Shown piece after piece: positions 18,135-27,664 of a stretch of 64,000 nucleotides of DNA (within the stretch, counting starts at the first letter, position 1; every line of letters begins with the position of its first letter). A program made the position numbers and the translations under genes. Source of the stretch: Oleisolibacter albus. Lineage in GTDB: Bacteria; Pseudomonadota; Alphaproteobacteria; Azospirillales; Azospirillaceae. The notes beneath the pieces were generated by a model, which saw only the letters and a list, made by a program, of their open reading frames with translations, was not told the origin of the DNA and ran no database searches. Location of the stretch: positions 186,001 to 250,000 of the forward strand of contig NZ_QGNJ01000005.1 in the NCBI RefSeq assembly GCF_003336875.1, read 5' to 3'.

Positions 18135-18479
18135 TCAGTGGTCGGACCCCTGCAGGATCTGGCGGCGCATGCCGGTTTCATAGTCCAGCCCGTCCCGGGT
18201 CAGCACGACGCTGACGGGGAAATTGCCGCGGATCAGACCCTTGCGCTCCAGCACCGTCCAGGGGGCCGGGTTGCGCAAGCCTGTCGCGTCCTGGGCAAAC
18301 ACCAGCCAGGGGCCGAGATGGAAATGGTTGCCGTGGGCGGTGAAAGGCAGCTCCATCACCTCGATCTCACCATCGCCCAGCGGGCGGCTGATATCCTCGA
18401 ACTCCGCCAGAGCCTGGAACAGGGTCAGGGTCTTCAGCTGCAGCGGGTTCAGGTTCAGCGGATTCTTCTTCTGGGCCAT
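18135..18479 (-). CDS. Conserved-looking hypothetical protein
   Basis: The protein has 114 residues, no signal peptide or membrane helix. It opens NPLNLNPLQLKTLTLFQALA (a helix) and has strand-like stretches such as IEVMELPFTAHG and LIRGNFPVSVVLTRDGLDY. I do not recognise a named domain. The start ATG has GGACAG upstream. The gene is alone between two plus-strand genes, and codon use matches the neighbourhood, which supports a real gene. Confidence 0.65.
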   Translation of the reverse strand: MAQKKNPLNLNPLQLKTLTLFQALAEFEDISRPLGDGEIEVMELPFTAHGNHFHLGPWLVFAQDATGLRNPAPWTVLERKGLIRGNFPVSVVLTRDGLDYETGMRRQILQGSDH

Positions 18480-18636
18480 GGCTGTCCGGATGCAAGGCGG
18501 GGAACGGGCGCCTGTTGAACTCCCTCCGTCCGCGCCCGTCAAGCGCCATGCCGCACAAGCCCGAACGTGACGTTGCAGAAGAATGGGCTTCTGGCATCCT
18601 GGGGTGGTCATGCGCTGCCCTGCTGGAGGAGAAGCC

Positions 18637-19569
18637 ATGCGTCATCTGACCCCGGCCCTGCTGGCCCTGACCCTGATTCTGCACCCGGCCGGCCCCGCCG
18701 CCAGCGATGCGGTGACGGCGGGCCGGGAAGCCCTGCGGGCTGGAGATGACACTGCGGCTCTGGCGGCGTTCCGGGCCGGAGCGGCCTCGGGCGATCGCAC
18801 GGCCCAGTTCCTGGCAGGGCAGATGCTGCTGCAGGGCAAGGGGGCCGCCCGCGACGTGCCGGCGGCCCTGGCCTATCTGGAGCAGGCGGCCAGGGCCGGC
18901 CATGTGGGGGCACAGACCACGGCGGGATCGCTCTACGCCTTCGGTGACCCGGTTCCGGCGGATTATGACAAGGCCTTTGCCTATCTGCTGCCGGCGGCGC
19001 GGGCCGGCGATGCCCATGCCCAGAACAATCTGGCGACGCTGTACTGGTTCGGGCTGGGGACGGCGCGCGATCCCGTACAGGCCCTGCACTGGGCGATGCG
19101 GGCCGAGCGACGGCATCTCATGGCCGCGATCCGGCTGAAGGATGAAATCGAGCGTCAGGTGACACCGGCGGTGGAGGCGGAGGCGACGGCGCTGGCAACC
19201 CAGCCGCTGACGCCCGACAGTCCAGGCACGCCCCCACCGCGGCGGGATGCGCTGTCACCGCCCGCCGTGCCCGGGCCGGACTCCCCGCGGGATGCCGTGC
19301 CGACACCGGCTGGAGACTGGGCCGTGCAGCTGGGCGCCCTGCCATCGGCCGCGGACGCCGACCGTCACTGGCGCCGGTTGTCACGGCGCCATACGGCGCT
19401 GCTGGCCGCCCGGACGCCGCGCTTCGCCAGCGTGGTGCTGGAGGGCAAGGGCAGTGTCACCCGGATCCTGGTGCCCGGATTCGACAGGGCCGGGGCCGAG
19501 GATCTCTGCTCCCGCCTCAAGGCCGCGGGAGCGGCTTGTCTGATCCGGCGCGACGGGCCGCCACCGTGA
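18637..19569 (+). CDS. Sel1-repeat and SPOR-domain secreted protein
   Basis: The protein has 310 residues. A signal peptide (1-20, start chosen at the ATG behind GGAGGAG) is followed by three Sel1-like repeats (about 45-155, e.g. AALAYLEQAARAGHVGAQT), a Pro/Thr-rich linker and a C-terminal SPOR domain (about 230-305, WAVQLGALPSAADADRHWRR). SPOR domains bind denuded peptidoglycan at the septum, so it may be a periplasmic adaptor of cell wall remodelling. Its last 53 bases overlap the end of the convergent O-antigen ligase-like gene. Confidence 0.85.
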   Translation: MRHLTPALLALTLILHPAGPAASDAVTAGREALRAGDDTAALAAFRAGAASGDRTAQFLAGQMLLQGKGAARDVPAALAYLEQAARAGHVGAQTTAGSLYAFGDPVPADYDKAFAYLLPAARAGDAHAQNNLATLYWFGLGTARDPVQALHWAMRAERRHLMAAIRLKDEIERQVTPAVEAEATALATQPLTPDSPGTPPPRRDALSPPAVPGPDSPRDAVPTPAGDWAVQLGALPSAADADRHWRRLSRRHTALLAARTPRFASVVLEGKGSVTRILVPGFDRAGAEDLCSRLKAAGAACLIRRDGPPP

Positions 19570-20782
19570 ACAGCAGCGCGGTGAACAGCTGGGCGCAGAT
19601 CCACCAGGTCTGCCAGGCGCCGTAGGCGAAGCAGGCGATGGTCAGCGCGCTGGCGTAGCAGGCCAGCACGAAGGGCCGCAGGCCCGGATCCAGGCGGGCG
19701 GCCCACCGCAGCAGCGCAACCCCGAACCAGGCCAGCAGGCCGGCACCGATCCACCCCAGTTCCAGCCGGGTCTGCAGGAAGATGTTGTGCGGATGCAGCG
19801 GCAGGCTCTGCCGGTCCAGCGCCAGACCGGCCAGGATCTGGCCACCCTCGGGAATGGCGCGGGACGCATCCAGCCCCCAGCCCAGCCAGGGATGCTCCGC
19901 CGCGCGCTGGGCCACGAAATGCCAAATGCCGACACGGTGGGCGAAGCTGAAGGGCAACCGGTTGAGGATCTCCGGATCGACGGCGGCCAGCCACAGACCG
20001 AAGGGCACACTGGCGGCGAACCCCAGGATGGTCACGCCCATCCACAGGCGGGCCGTGGTCAGCGGCCAGCGCCAGGCCGCCAGCAGCGTCAGCAGGCCGG
20101 CGGCGCTGCCGACCACGGCCGAGGCGCTGGGGGTGGCCAGGGTCAGCAGGAAATAGCCCGCCGGCAGGGCCAGGGCGGCCGCCTTGCCGCGGGCGGCCAG
20201 GATGAAGGCCACCGGCCACAGCAGCAGGGCCAGGATGACGGAGGGTCGGTTCAGCGCCCGCTCCTCTGCCACCAGCGTGCCTTCCAGCAGCTTGGCCAGA
20301 CGGTAGAGCGGCTGGTCGGCCAGCGTTTCGACGGCGAACAGGGCCAGCCCGATGCCCAGGCCCCAGACGGCAATGCGCGTGAGAGACCGGGCCAGGGCCG
20401 GCGGCAGATCCAGAAGGAAGCCCAGCAGCAGCAGCGCCGGCACCGCCTCATAAAGGAAGGTGATGGCCTGGGCCAGCCCGGAGACCGGCACCGGGGTCCA
20501 GGCAATGCTGACCGCGCCCAACAGCCAGAACAGCAACAGCGGCAGCACCAGCGATGGCGGCAGGGCGGGTAGCCGGCGACGGCGCCAGAGCAGCAGGCCG
20601 CCGGACAGTACCGACAGGGTGATGAGGGCGGGCGCCATGCCCAGCGGCACCAGCGGGGCCATCACGGCTGTCGCCAGGGCGATCAGCCCCCCGGTCAGAC
20701 CGAGGAAGGGGAAAGCGAAACTGTCCGGCACGGGCGGGGAGACCGGGTCCGGCCGCTCCCGCCGCGCCATGGGCGCACTCAC
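19517..20782 (-). CDS. O-antigen ligase/polymerase (WaaL/Wzy) family membrane protein
   Basis: The protein has about 421 residues and roughly 11 membrane helices. The large periplasmic loop near the C-terminal third has HRVGIWHFVAQ, PWLGWGLDAS and HPHNIFLQTRLELG, the conserved Arg/His motifs of the Wzy_C superfamily. Such enzymes join O-antigen to lipid A-core or polymerise repeat units. The GTG at 20782 overlaps the stop of the upstream GT9 gene (GTGA), suggesting coupling; an ATG at 20770 behind GGTGAG is an equal candidate. Confidence 0.85.
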   Translation of the reverse strand: MSAPMARRERPDPVSPPVPDSFAFPFLGLTGGLIALATAVMAPLVPLGMAPALITLSVLSGGLLLWRRRRLPALPPSLVLPLLLFWLLGAVSIAWTPVPVSGLAQAITFLYEAVPALLLLGFLLDLPPALARSLTRIAVWGLGIGLALFAVETLADQPLYRLAKLLEGTLVAEERALNRPSVILALLLWPVAFILAARGKAAALALPAGYFLLTLATPSASAVVGSAAGLLTLLAAWRWPLTTARLWMGVTILGFAASVPFGLWLAAVDPEILNRLPFSFAHRVGIWHFVAQRAAEHPWLGWGLDASRAIPEGGQILAGLALDRQSLPLHPHNIFLQTRLELGWIGAGLLAWFGVALLRWAARLDPGLRPFVLACYASALTIACFAYGAWQTWWICAQLFTALLFTVAARRAGSDKPLPRP

Positions 20783-21723
20783 CAAAACGCATCTCCCTTG
20801 GTGCGGGCCAGGAGGCCGAGGACGGCGGCTTCCACCTCGTCCACCGACAGGCGGCGCATCCGCGCCTCCGGGCTGTCACCAGGAACGTTCTGGGCGATGA
20901 TATGGTCCGCATGTGCCCCCCACGGACCATAGATCTCGGCCGGGGTAGGCCCGAAGACACCCAGGGTCGGCGTACCGCTGGCGGCCGCCACATGCATCAG
21001 GCCACTGTCATTGCCGACGAACAGCACGGCCCGGGCGATGCAGGCCCCCGCCAACAGCGGGTCCGTCCGCCCGATCAGGTCCACGGCCCGGCCGGCGCCC
21101 AAGCGCTCCAGCACCGGCCGGCACCGCTCGGCCTCCCCCGGCCCGGCCAGCACCAGCACCCTGGCCCCGGACAGGGGACCACCGGGACCGGTCAGCCGGT
21201 CGGCCAGTTCGGCATAGCGGTCGGCCGGCCATTCCTTGCCGGTCCAGTTGGCCGCCGGCCCCAGGGCCAGCAGCGGTCCCGGGCCGGTCAGACGCTCCGC
21301 CTCGGCCCGCAGCGGCGCATCGAACCACAGGCGCGGTGCCGGCGGCGGCTCCGCCCGCAGCACCGAAGCCAGCTGCTCCACCTTGTGGCGCACGGGACCG
21401 CCATGGCGGAAGACGGCGCGCTTGCGCGCCAGCACCAGACGCGACACGGCGGAATCGCGCAGATCCACCACCAGATCCCAGCGTGTCCCGGCCACCTGAC
21501 GCCAGAGATCGAACCAATGCAGCGACCAGCGGCGCTTGCCCATAGGGATCAGGCGGCGCAGACGCGGCACCGTGCGGAACAGGGGAGCCGGGATCGGACC
21601 ACAGGCGATGGTGAACCGGGCCTCGGGCAACGTCTCGACCAGATGGCCCAGCAGGCCGGTGGTGAGGACGGCATCGCCCAGCCGGTTGGAGGTGATGAAG
21701 AGAACGTCCACGGGGTGCGACAC
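20779..21723 (-). CDS. GT9 heptosyltransferase-like glycosyltransferase
   Basis: About 314 residues from a GTG start at VSHPVDVLFITSNRLGDAV, the usual N-terminus of GT9 enzymes; earlier in-frame starts only add Arg/Pro-rich sequence. The C-terminal half has LGPAANWTGKEWP and the donor-site FVGNDSGLMHVAAASGTPTL. GT9 enzymes add heptose or related sugars to the LPS core. It is coupled to the ligase-like gene and would act just before it in LPS assembly. No strong ribosome-binding site precedes the start, so that call is uncertain. Confidence 0.82.
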   Translation of the reverse strand: MSHPVDVLFITSNRLGDAVLTTGLLGHLVETLPEARFTIACGPIPAPLFRTVPRLRRLIPMGKRRWSLHWFDLWRQVAGTRWDLVVDLRDSAVSRLVLARKRAVFRHGGPVRHKVEQLASVLRAEPPPAPRLWFDAPLRAEAERLTGPGPLLALGPAANWTGKEWPADRYAELADRLTGPGGPLSGARVLVLAGPGEAERCRPVLERLGAGRAVDLIGRTDPLLAGACIARAVLFVGNDSGLMHVAAASGTPTLGVFGPTPAEIYGPWGAHADHIIAQNVPGDSPEARMRRLSVDEVEAAVLGLLARTKGDAFW

Positions 21724-21965
21724 TCGGCTGACACGGACCCGGAAGCGCGCCGGACGCGGCCGGACGCAGGCGTCCGCCCTTATAGCCGGGGGCATGGGCG
21801 ATTGCCACCGCCGCGGGCCGGACCCGACCAGCCCGCACCGACCACCCCACACCGGCCCGCCAGCCCCGGCTGGTGCGCGGCGAAGTGCAGCCGGGCGCGG
21901 ACCCATCTTGCTTCGGCGACCGAACCGACCCACCTTTAGCGGTATCCGTAGCCATCGGGTCCAGA

Positions 21966-22877
21966 ATGTCCGCCGTCCCGTCCGTATCGTCCAGCCTGTC
22001 CAGCCCCTCCGCCATCCCCCTGACCGCCCGCGGCGTCATCGCCCTGACGGGGGCGGACCGCATCAGTTTCCTGCAGGGGCTGGTGACGGCGGATGTGAGC
22101 CGGGTGACGCCGACACGGGCCGGCTGGGGCGCCCTGCTGACGCCGCAGGGCAAGTTCCTGCACGATATCTTCTTCCTGGCCACCGGCGACCAGATGCTGC
22201 TGGATGTGGAGGCGGAGCGGCTGCCGGACCTGCTGAAGCGGCTGCGGCTCTACCGCCTGCGCGCCAAGGTCGAGCTGACCGATGCCAGCGACCGCTTCAC
22301 CGTCGCCGCCGTGATCGGCGATGGGGCGGCGGCACTGCTGGGGGTGCCGGCCGAGGCCGGCGCCGCCCGTCCCTATGAGGAGGGGGCTGCCTGTGTCGAC
22401 CCGCGCCTGCCGGACCTGGGTTGCCGGCTGCTGCTGCCACGGGAGGCCCCCCTGCCGGCCCCTGTGGGCGACGCGGCTGACTGGGACCGGCTGCGGCTGG
22501 GTCTGGGCGTTCCCGACGGCAGCCGCGACCTGATCCCGGACAAATCCATCCTGCTGGAAAACGGTTTCGATGAGCTGGGCGGCGTCGCCTGGGATAAGGG
22601 CTGCTACATGGGGCAGGAGCTGACGGCGCGCACGCGCTATCGTGGCCTGGTGAAGAAGCGTCTGCTGCCGGTACGGCTGGACGGTCCCCTGCCCGCCCCC
22701 GGCACCATCATCCTGGCCGGCGACCGCGATGTGGGCGAGATCCGCAGCGGCCGCGACGGCATGGCCCTGGCGCTGCTGCGCCTGGATGCGCTGGCGCAGG
22801 AGACACCGCTGCGGGCGGGGGACACCCGGCTGACCCCGGCCATTCCCGACTGGGTGCGCCTGCCGGCGAAGGCGTGA
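21966..22877 (+). CDS. ygfZ: YgfZ folate-binding iron-sulfur assembly protein
   Basis: The protein has 303 residues with a GcvT-like fold (ISFLQGLVTADVSRV; LTPQGKFLHDIFF) and the YgfZ signature DKGCYMGQELTAR near residue 220, where the Cys is functionally essential in relatives. YgfZ helps form or repair Fe-S clusters in enzymes such as MiaB, using a folate. The ATG at MSAVPSVSSS was chosen; upstream sequence is Pro/Arg-rich shadow. It is divergent from the GT9 gene. Confidence 0.92.
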   Translation: MSAVPSVSSSLSSPSAIPLTARGVIALTGADRISFLQGLVTADVSRVTPTRAGWGALLTPQGKFLHDIFFLATGDQMLLDVEAERLPDLLKRLRLYRLRAKVELTDASDRFTVAAVIGDGAAALLGVPAEAGAARPYEEGAACVDPRLPDLGCRLLLPREAPLPAPVGDAADWDRLRLGLGVPDGSRDLIPDKSILLENGFDELGGVAWDKGCYMGQELTARTRYRGLVKKRLLPVRLDGPLPAPGTIILAGDRDVGEIRSGRDGMALALLRLDALAQETPLRAGDTRLTPAIPDWVRLPAKA

Positions 22878-22896
22878 GCCCGGCGGTGCTGCCCGG

Positions 22897-23922
22897 TCAG
22901 CGCCTGTCCACCGCGCCACCGCCAGCCGCCATCGCCGCATAGATCCGGTCCAGCCCGTCGAGATGCCGGTCCAGCGACCAGCGCGACAGGTCGGGCCGGT
23001 GCCGCGCCAGCGGGCCGGACAGCGCCGCGGCCAGGGCGCGCTCCAGCGCGTCGGCGTCGCCCGGGGGGACGAAGGCCGTCGGCCCCAGGCTGGCCCTGGC
23101 CCCGTCGGTGGCCGTGGCCACGATGGGCAGACCGGCATCCAGCGCCTCCAGCGCCACCAACCCGAACGGTTCCTCGCGCGAGGGGAACACGAACAGGTCG
23201 AAGGCGTGGTAAAGCGCACGCACATCGCTGCGGAAACCGGCGAAGCGGATGCGCCCGTCGCCGGTCGCAAGCGCCTCCAGCGCGGCGCGGTCCGGCCCCT
23301 GCCCCACCAGGGCCAGCCGCAGCCGCGGGTCCGGCAGGCCGCGGAAAGCCCGGATCAGCGTGTCCATGCCCTTGACCGGCATCAGCGCTCCCACGGCCCC
23401 GACCAGGATCTCACCCGCTCCGGCCCCCAACTCGGCCCGCAGGGCCGCCACCCGCTCCGCCGAGGGGGCGGGATGCGGCGTGAACCACAGGTCCAGGCGA
23501 TGGATGGGACCGCCGAAGCCCTTGGCGCGCGCATCCTCGGCCTGCCAGTCGGTCGGCGCCACCAGGGCCTGCTGCCGGCGATACCAGTTGGCCCGATAGT
23601 CCAGATGCATGGTCGCCAGCCGCGGCACAGCGCCGCCCCAGCGGCCGACCACACGCCCGGCCCGACCGCCATGGCTATGGACCACATCCGGGCGGAAGCG
23701 CCGCAGCGCCAGCCAGGTGGACGGCCCCAGCAGCGCCGGCGGCACGGTCGCCACATCCACCGATGGGTCGAGGAACTGGCGGATCGACACGCCCGCCTCC
23801 TCCGCGTCGGCGCGCAGCAGCAGGCGCACGCAGTGCCGCCGGCTCTGGGCATTGACCAGATCGGCCACATGCCGCTCGGCACCGCGGAAGCCACGGGAGA
23901 ATAGAAGCTGGAGGATACGCAT
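22897..23922 (-). CDS. GT4 family glycosyltransferase
   Basis: About 341 residues, GT-B fold. It begins MRILQLLFSRGFRGAERHV, typical of the family, has VGALMPVKGMDTLIRAFRGL at the domain junction and the donor-site E-x7-E motif in FPSREEPFGLVALEALDAG. It would transfer an activated sugar in LPS or capsule synthesis. An in-frame ATG 21 bases earlier is possible; neither has a strong ribosome-binding site. It converges on ygfZ with a 19-base gap and belongs to the envelope glycan group of this region. Confidence 0.87.
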   Translation of the reverse strand: MRILQLLFSRGFRGAERHVADLVNAQSRRHCVRLLLRADAEEAGVSIRQFLDPSVDVATVPPALLGPSTWLALRRFRPDVVHSHGGRAGRVVGRWGGAVPRLATMHLDYRANWYRRQQALVAPTDWQAEDARAKGFGGPIHRLDLWFTPHPAPSAERVAALRAELGAGAGEILVGAVGALMPVKGMDTLIRAFRGLPDPRLRLALVGQGPDRAALEALATGDGRIRFAGFRSDVRALYHAFDLFVFPSREEPFGLVALEALDAGLPIVATATDGARASLGPTAFVPPGDADALERALAAALSGPLARHRPDLSRWSLDRHLDGLDRIYAAMAAGGGAVDRR

Positions 23923-24057
23923 GCGGGCCGCTCGTGTGGACATGGGGGGGCTGCCGCCCCTTCCGGCCCCGTTCCCGGAAACGATAAGGATGCTGCGGGG
24001 CCAAGAATTTGTTAGCCTTTCCGCGGTAAACCGCAAGATGAGCGCGTGGGAGGCGGA

Positions 24058-26751
24058 ATGGACACGGGATCGCGGCTGTCGTCGGTGCGCGGGATCTGCG
24101 CGGCGATCGCGGTTTCCGCCACCCTGGTCGTGGGTGGATTGGCCGGCGCCGCCGCCTTCCACTGGGCCTGGCTGGAGCGGGTCAAGACCTCCCAGCAGGA
24201 GCTGCCAGCAGACACCGAGGCCAAGAACCGCCTGCTGGACGAGGTGCAGACGGCGCTGGGACACTCCGGCTTCCTGCAGAACCTGGCCCTGCAGGCGGAA
24301 ACCGGCTCGGCCGATGCCCGCCGCGACATGCAGACCAATCTGGAGACGGCGGACAAGGCCCTGCGCGCACTTGAGGCCAAGCGCCTGACGCCGGCCGAGT
24401 CGCAGTTGGCGGGCGAGATCAAGCGGTTGCTGGACGGCTATCGCAAGGCCCTGGCTGCCGCCGGCGACAGGCCCCAGCCCCTGGACGGGGCCAGCGGCTT
24501 CGCCCTGCTGGCTGGCCATGCCGCCCTGGCCGACCGCATCGCCGCCTTTCATCTCGGCCAGTCGCAGATGGATGTGGGGCGGTTCGAGCAGCTGGCCTTG
24601 CGTGGATTCTGGCTGGGGCTGGGCGCCGTGGGCGCCCTGGTCGCCCTGCTGGCCGCCGTCCTGCTGCTGATCGGCACGCGGGTGCTGCGGCCCCTGCACG
24701 AGCTGACGGCCAGCACCGCCGGTCTGGCCAAGGGCGACTGGCGCGCGCCGGTCTGGGGCATCGGCCGCGCCGACGAGTTCGGCACCCTGGCCCGCGCCGT
24801 GGACGGGTTCCGCAAGGTCGCGTCGGAGGTGCCCGACATCTCGGTCATGACCGATGACGGGCGCATGCGGCTGAAGTTCGAGGGCGATTACGCCGACCTG
24901 TTCGAGGCGCTGACGGCGCGTCTGCGCGGTGCCGGCGGCACGCTGTCGGTGCTGGGCGCCGATGTGGGCCGCATGGTCAGCGACACCAAGACCCAGCTGA
25001 CCGACACGCTGGGACAGGTCAACGCCCTCTGCACCGCCGCCGTGCGCACGGTCAATGAGAGCAATCGCGAGATCCGCCAGTCCACCGAGATGCTGGCCCA
25101 TGCCGTGGCCCAGGTGAAGGCCTTCGACGACCGCAGCCCCGGCGGTGGCCTGGACGGGTTGATCGCCACGCTGAAGGGTCATGCCGACACGCTGGCCGCC
25201 ACCCTGTCCACCGCCGGCGAGGAGGTGACGGCCACCATGGCCAGCCTCGCCAGCAGCGACGGCGGCATGCGCCATGCCAGCGCCCAGGCGCGCGAGGCCG
25301 CACAACAGCTGATGTCCAGCATGGCCGAGGCGCAGCAGCACCTGCTGACCGCCGCCAAGCTGATGCGCGCCTCGGGCGATCTGCTGTCCACCTCCGCCGA
25401 GCAGACCGGCGGCCGTCTGATCCGGGCGGCGGAGGCGGTGGAGGCCGGCGAGCATGCGCTGGTGGCCGCCCTGGGCGAAGCCACGGCCCGGCTGGACACG
25501 GCGACGGAGCAGGCCAGCGCCCGGCTGGAGGATGCCGGCCATCAGGTCGCCCGCGCCGCCGATCTGCTGGACGACCGCTCCCGCGACATCAGCGCCAACC
25601 TGGACTCGACCCTGGATGAGATGCGGCAGGCCAAATCCGTCATGGAGGCCTCCGCCGACATCGCCAGCCAGCGGCTGGAACCGCTGGCCGAGCGCTTCGA
25701 GCAGGTGCAGGACGGGCTGTCCACCCTGGTCGGCGATGTGGCCGCCCGTGCGGGCGAAATGGCCGAAGCGGCGGAGACCGTGCGCGAGGCGGGCGACGGG
25801 CTGCGGGCGGAGTTCGACCGCCGCCGCATCGAACCCGACACCCAGGAAGCCATGGCCGACATGCTGGCCCGGCTGCGCGGCAGCGCCGCCCAGATCCAGG
25901 AGCGGGTGCAGGAGATCGGCGGCACGGCCCAGCGGCTGGCCCAGACCCTGGCCAGCGGTGTGGACGACGCCACGGCCCGGCTGCGCGACGCCACCGGCGA
26001 GCTGCGGCTGGAGACGCGGCAGCTGGCCAATCAGGCCGGCGAGGCCACGGGAACCCTGTCGCGGACCGCCGCCCGGCAGGACCAGCTGGTGGAACAGCTG
26101 CGCGCCCTGGCCGACGCGCTGGAGCAGCGCCGCACGCAGGAGAGCGACACGGGCGATCTGGCCGGCCTAGCCGCCGGCCTGTCGGCCGCCACCGACGCGG
26201 TGCATGCCCTGATCGCCAGCAGCGACCGCCAGGGGGCCGAGGCCGTGCGCGATGCCGTGGCCCTGGTGCAGAGCCTGAAGGACCGCATCGACTCCATCGA
26301 AGGCGCCGCGGCCGGCCTGGGCGCCGCCACCGAGGCCGTGCATGCCCTGATCGCCAGCGGCGAGGAGCGGCGTGGCGTCGACGAGCTGGCCAGCATCGCC
26401 GAAGCGTTGAAGCAGCGCCTGGAGGGCATCGAACGGCTGGGCGAACGGCTGGACGGCTCCGCCAGCAGCATCCGTTCCCTGCTGGACAGCAACCGGCAGC
26501 GCGAATCCCTGGATCTGACCGTGATCGCCGAACTGGCCCAGTCCCTGCGCGAGCGCGTGCTGCGCATGGACGGGCTGACCGTGGACCTGTCGCGGGCCAT
26601 CGAGGGGCTGAAATCCAGCAGCCGCCAGGGCGAGGCCGCCCAGTCCCAGGCAACGCGGGAACTGGGCAACAGGCTGGCCCAGATCGCCGAACAGCTGCGG
26701 GCCACCGCCACGGGGGTGCAGACGCTGACAGGCGGCAGCAGCGCGGCCTGA
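24058..26751 (+). CDS. HAMP-domain membrane protein with very long coiled coil
   Basis: The protein has 897 residues. Helix TM1 (about 12-34), a periplasmic helical sensor region of about 150 residues, TM2 (about 183-206), a HAMP domain with RPLHELTASTAGLAKGDW, then about 600 residues of Ala/Glu/Arg/Leu-rich coiled coil. It looks like a chemoreceptor, but the conserved hairpin tip for CheA/CheW (the LLALNAAIEAARAGE-type motif) is absent. A 46-residue unit containing VHALIAS occurs twice near the C-terminus. GGGAGG lies five bases before the ATG. Partner and signal are unknown. Confidence 0.75.
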   Translation: MDTGSRLSSVRGICAAIAVSATLVVGGLAGAAAFHWAWLERVKTSQQELPADTEAKNRLLDEVQTALGHSGFLQNLALQAETGSADARRDMQTNLETADKALRALEAKRLTPAESQLAGEIKRLLDGYRKALAAAGDRPQPLDGASGFALLAGHAALADRIAAFHLGQSQMDVGRFEQLALRGFWLGLGAVGALVALLAAVLLLIGTRVLRPLHELTASTAGLAKGDWRAPVWGIGRADEFGTLARAVDGFRKVASEVPDISVMTDDGRMRLKFEGDYADLFEALTARLRGAGGTLSVLGADVGRMVSDTKTQLTDTLGQVNALCTAAVRTVNESNREIRQSTEMLAHAVAQVKAFDDRSPGGGLDGLIATLKGHADTLAATLSTAGEEVTATMASLASSDGGMRHASAQAREAAQQLMSSMAEAQQHLLTAAKLMRASGDLLSTSAEQTGGRLIRAAEAVEAGEHALVAALGEATARLDTATEQASARLEDAGHQVARAADLLDDRSRDISANLDSTLDEMRQAKSVMEASADIASQRLEPLAERFEQVQDGLSTLVGDVAARAGEMAEAAETVREAGDGLRAEFDRRRIEPDTQEAMADMLARLRGSAAQIQERVQEIGGTAQRLAQTLASGVDDATARLRDATGELRLETRQLANQAGEATGTLSRTAARQDQLVEQLRALADALEQRRTQESDTGDLAGLAAGLSAATDAVHALIASSDRQGAEAVRDAVALVQSLKDRIDSIEGAAAGLGAATEAVHALIASGEERRGVDELASIAEALKQRLEGIERLGERLDGSASSIRSLLDSNRQRESLDLTVIAELAQSLRERVLRMDGLTVDLSRAIEGLKSSSRQGEAAQSQATRELGNRLAQIAEQLRATATGVQTLTGGSSAA

Positions 26752-26800
26752 CCGCCCCGGAGTACCCCGCGGCGCACCCCGGATTTGCGCGTCGCTCCTT

Positions 26801-26826
26801 TGGAATATCCGGCCGTCTGTCCTGTT
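26801..26826 (+). promoter_or_regulatory. Weak EcfG-type promoter candidate
   Basis: GGAAT (26802-26806), 16 bases, then TGTT (26823-26826): one mismatch to each half of the GGAAC-N16/17-CGTT consensus. It lies about 58 bases before the PRC-barrel gene, a class of gene often under general stress control. Confidence 0.3.
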
Positions 26827-26883
26827 GGTGCAGGCGAAGGTGGGGGGCCGTGACCCTCTGCCACGGACAAAGGAGAAATCGAC

Positions 26884-27612
26884 ATGCGCAAGCACCTGAT
26901 CGGAGCGGCGTCGGCTTTCGCCCTGACCATGACCGGGGCCGCCTTCGCCCAGGACAGCAGCCAGACGACACCTTCCGGCCCGACGGGAAGTGTCAGCAGT
27001 CAGACCTCACCGTCACCCGCTGCCAACTCCACCTCAGCCCGCACGCAGGACAACAGCGCCACCGGCAGCATGGCCGGCGGCTCGGCGTCGCACACAGCCT
27101 CGACCGGCACGGACCGCACCACGGCCGAGAAGCTCATTGGCAAGACCGTGGTCGGGGCCAACAATGAGGAGATCGGCGAGATCTCCGACGTGGTCCTGGA
27201 CCCGCAATCCGGCCAGGCCCGGCAGCTGGTGATCTCCAGCGGCGGGTTCCTGGGGCTGGGGGACAAGACCGTGGCCGTGGATTTCCAGCAGGCCCAGATC
27301 AGCCCGGGTGCCGACGATGTGCGCATCCAGAGCCTGACCCAGCAGCAGATCCAGGCCATGCAGGAGTTCGAGTATGACGACAGCACCGTGTCGCTGAACC
27401 GCAATTCCGGCGATACGGCAGGCACCTCCATGGGCCGCACCGGCACAACATCGGGCACGGGCTCCGGCACCGGCTCGACTGCCACCGGCGGCAGCGACTC
27501 CGCCGGCACGGGCCGCACGGAATCCCATGGCAGCAGCATGGGGACGACCAGCAGCACCGGCTCGACCGGCGGCAGCAGCAGCTCGACCGGCAGCGCGGGC
27601 GGCGGCCAGTAA
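26884..27612 (+). CDS. Secreted PRC-barrel domain protein
   Basis: The protein has 242 residues. A signal peptide (cleaved near GAAFAQ, residue 22), a Ser/Thr/Gly linker, a PRC-barrel domain (about 80-150: EKLIGKTVVGANNEEIGEI, VVLDPQSGQARQLVISSGG) and a long Ser/Gly/Thr-rich tail. AAAGGAG sits eight bases before the ATG. PRC-barrels occur in ribosome maturation and photosynthetic proteins, but exported versions like this are poorly understood; envelope stress roles are suspected. It is a single-gene unit closed by a strong terminator. Confidence 0.88.
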   Translation: MRKHLIGAASAFALTMTGAAFAQDSSQTTPSGPTGSVSSQTSPSPAANSTSARTQDNSATGSMAGGSASHTASTGTDRTTAEKLIGKTVVGANNEEIGEISDVVLDPQSGQARQLVISSGGFLGLGDKTVAVDFQQAQISPGADDVRIQSLTQQQIQAMQEFEYDDSTVSLNRNSGDTAGTSMGRTGTTSGTGSGTGSTATGGSDSAGTGRTESHGSSMGTTSSTGSTGGSSSSTGSAGGGQ

Positions 27613-27664
27613 CCTTGTTCCCATGGCGCCGGCGGCATCAGCCGGCCGGCACGGCAAAAGGAAA

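Noticed and set aside
22897-25542. A very long minus-strand open frame (about 880 codons) across the HAMP/coiled-coil gene
   Set aside because: Only its last 341 codons look like a protein (GT4). The rest is Gly/Gln/His-rich antisense shadow of the plus-strand coiled-coil gene, a known effect of high GC.
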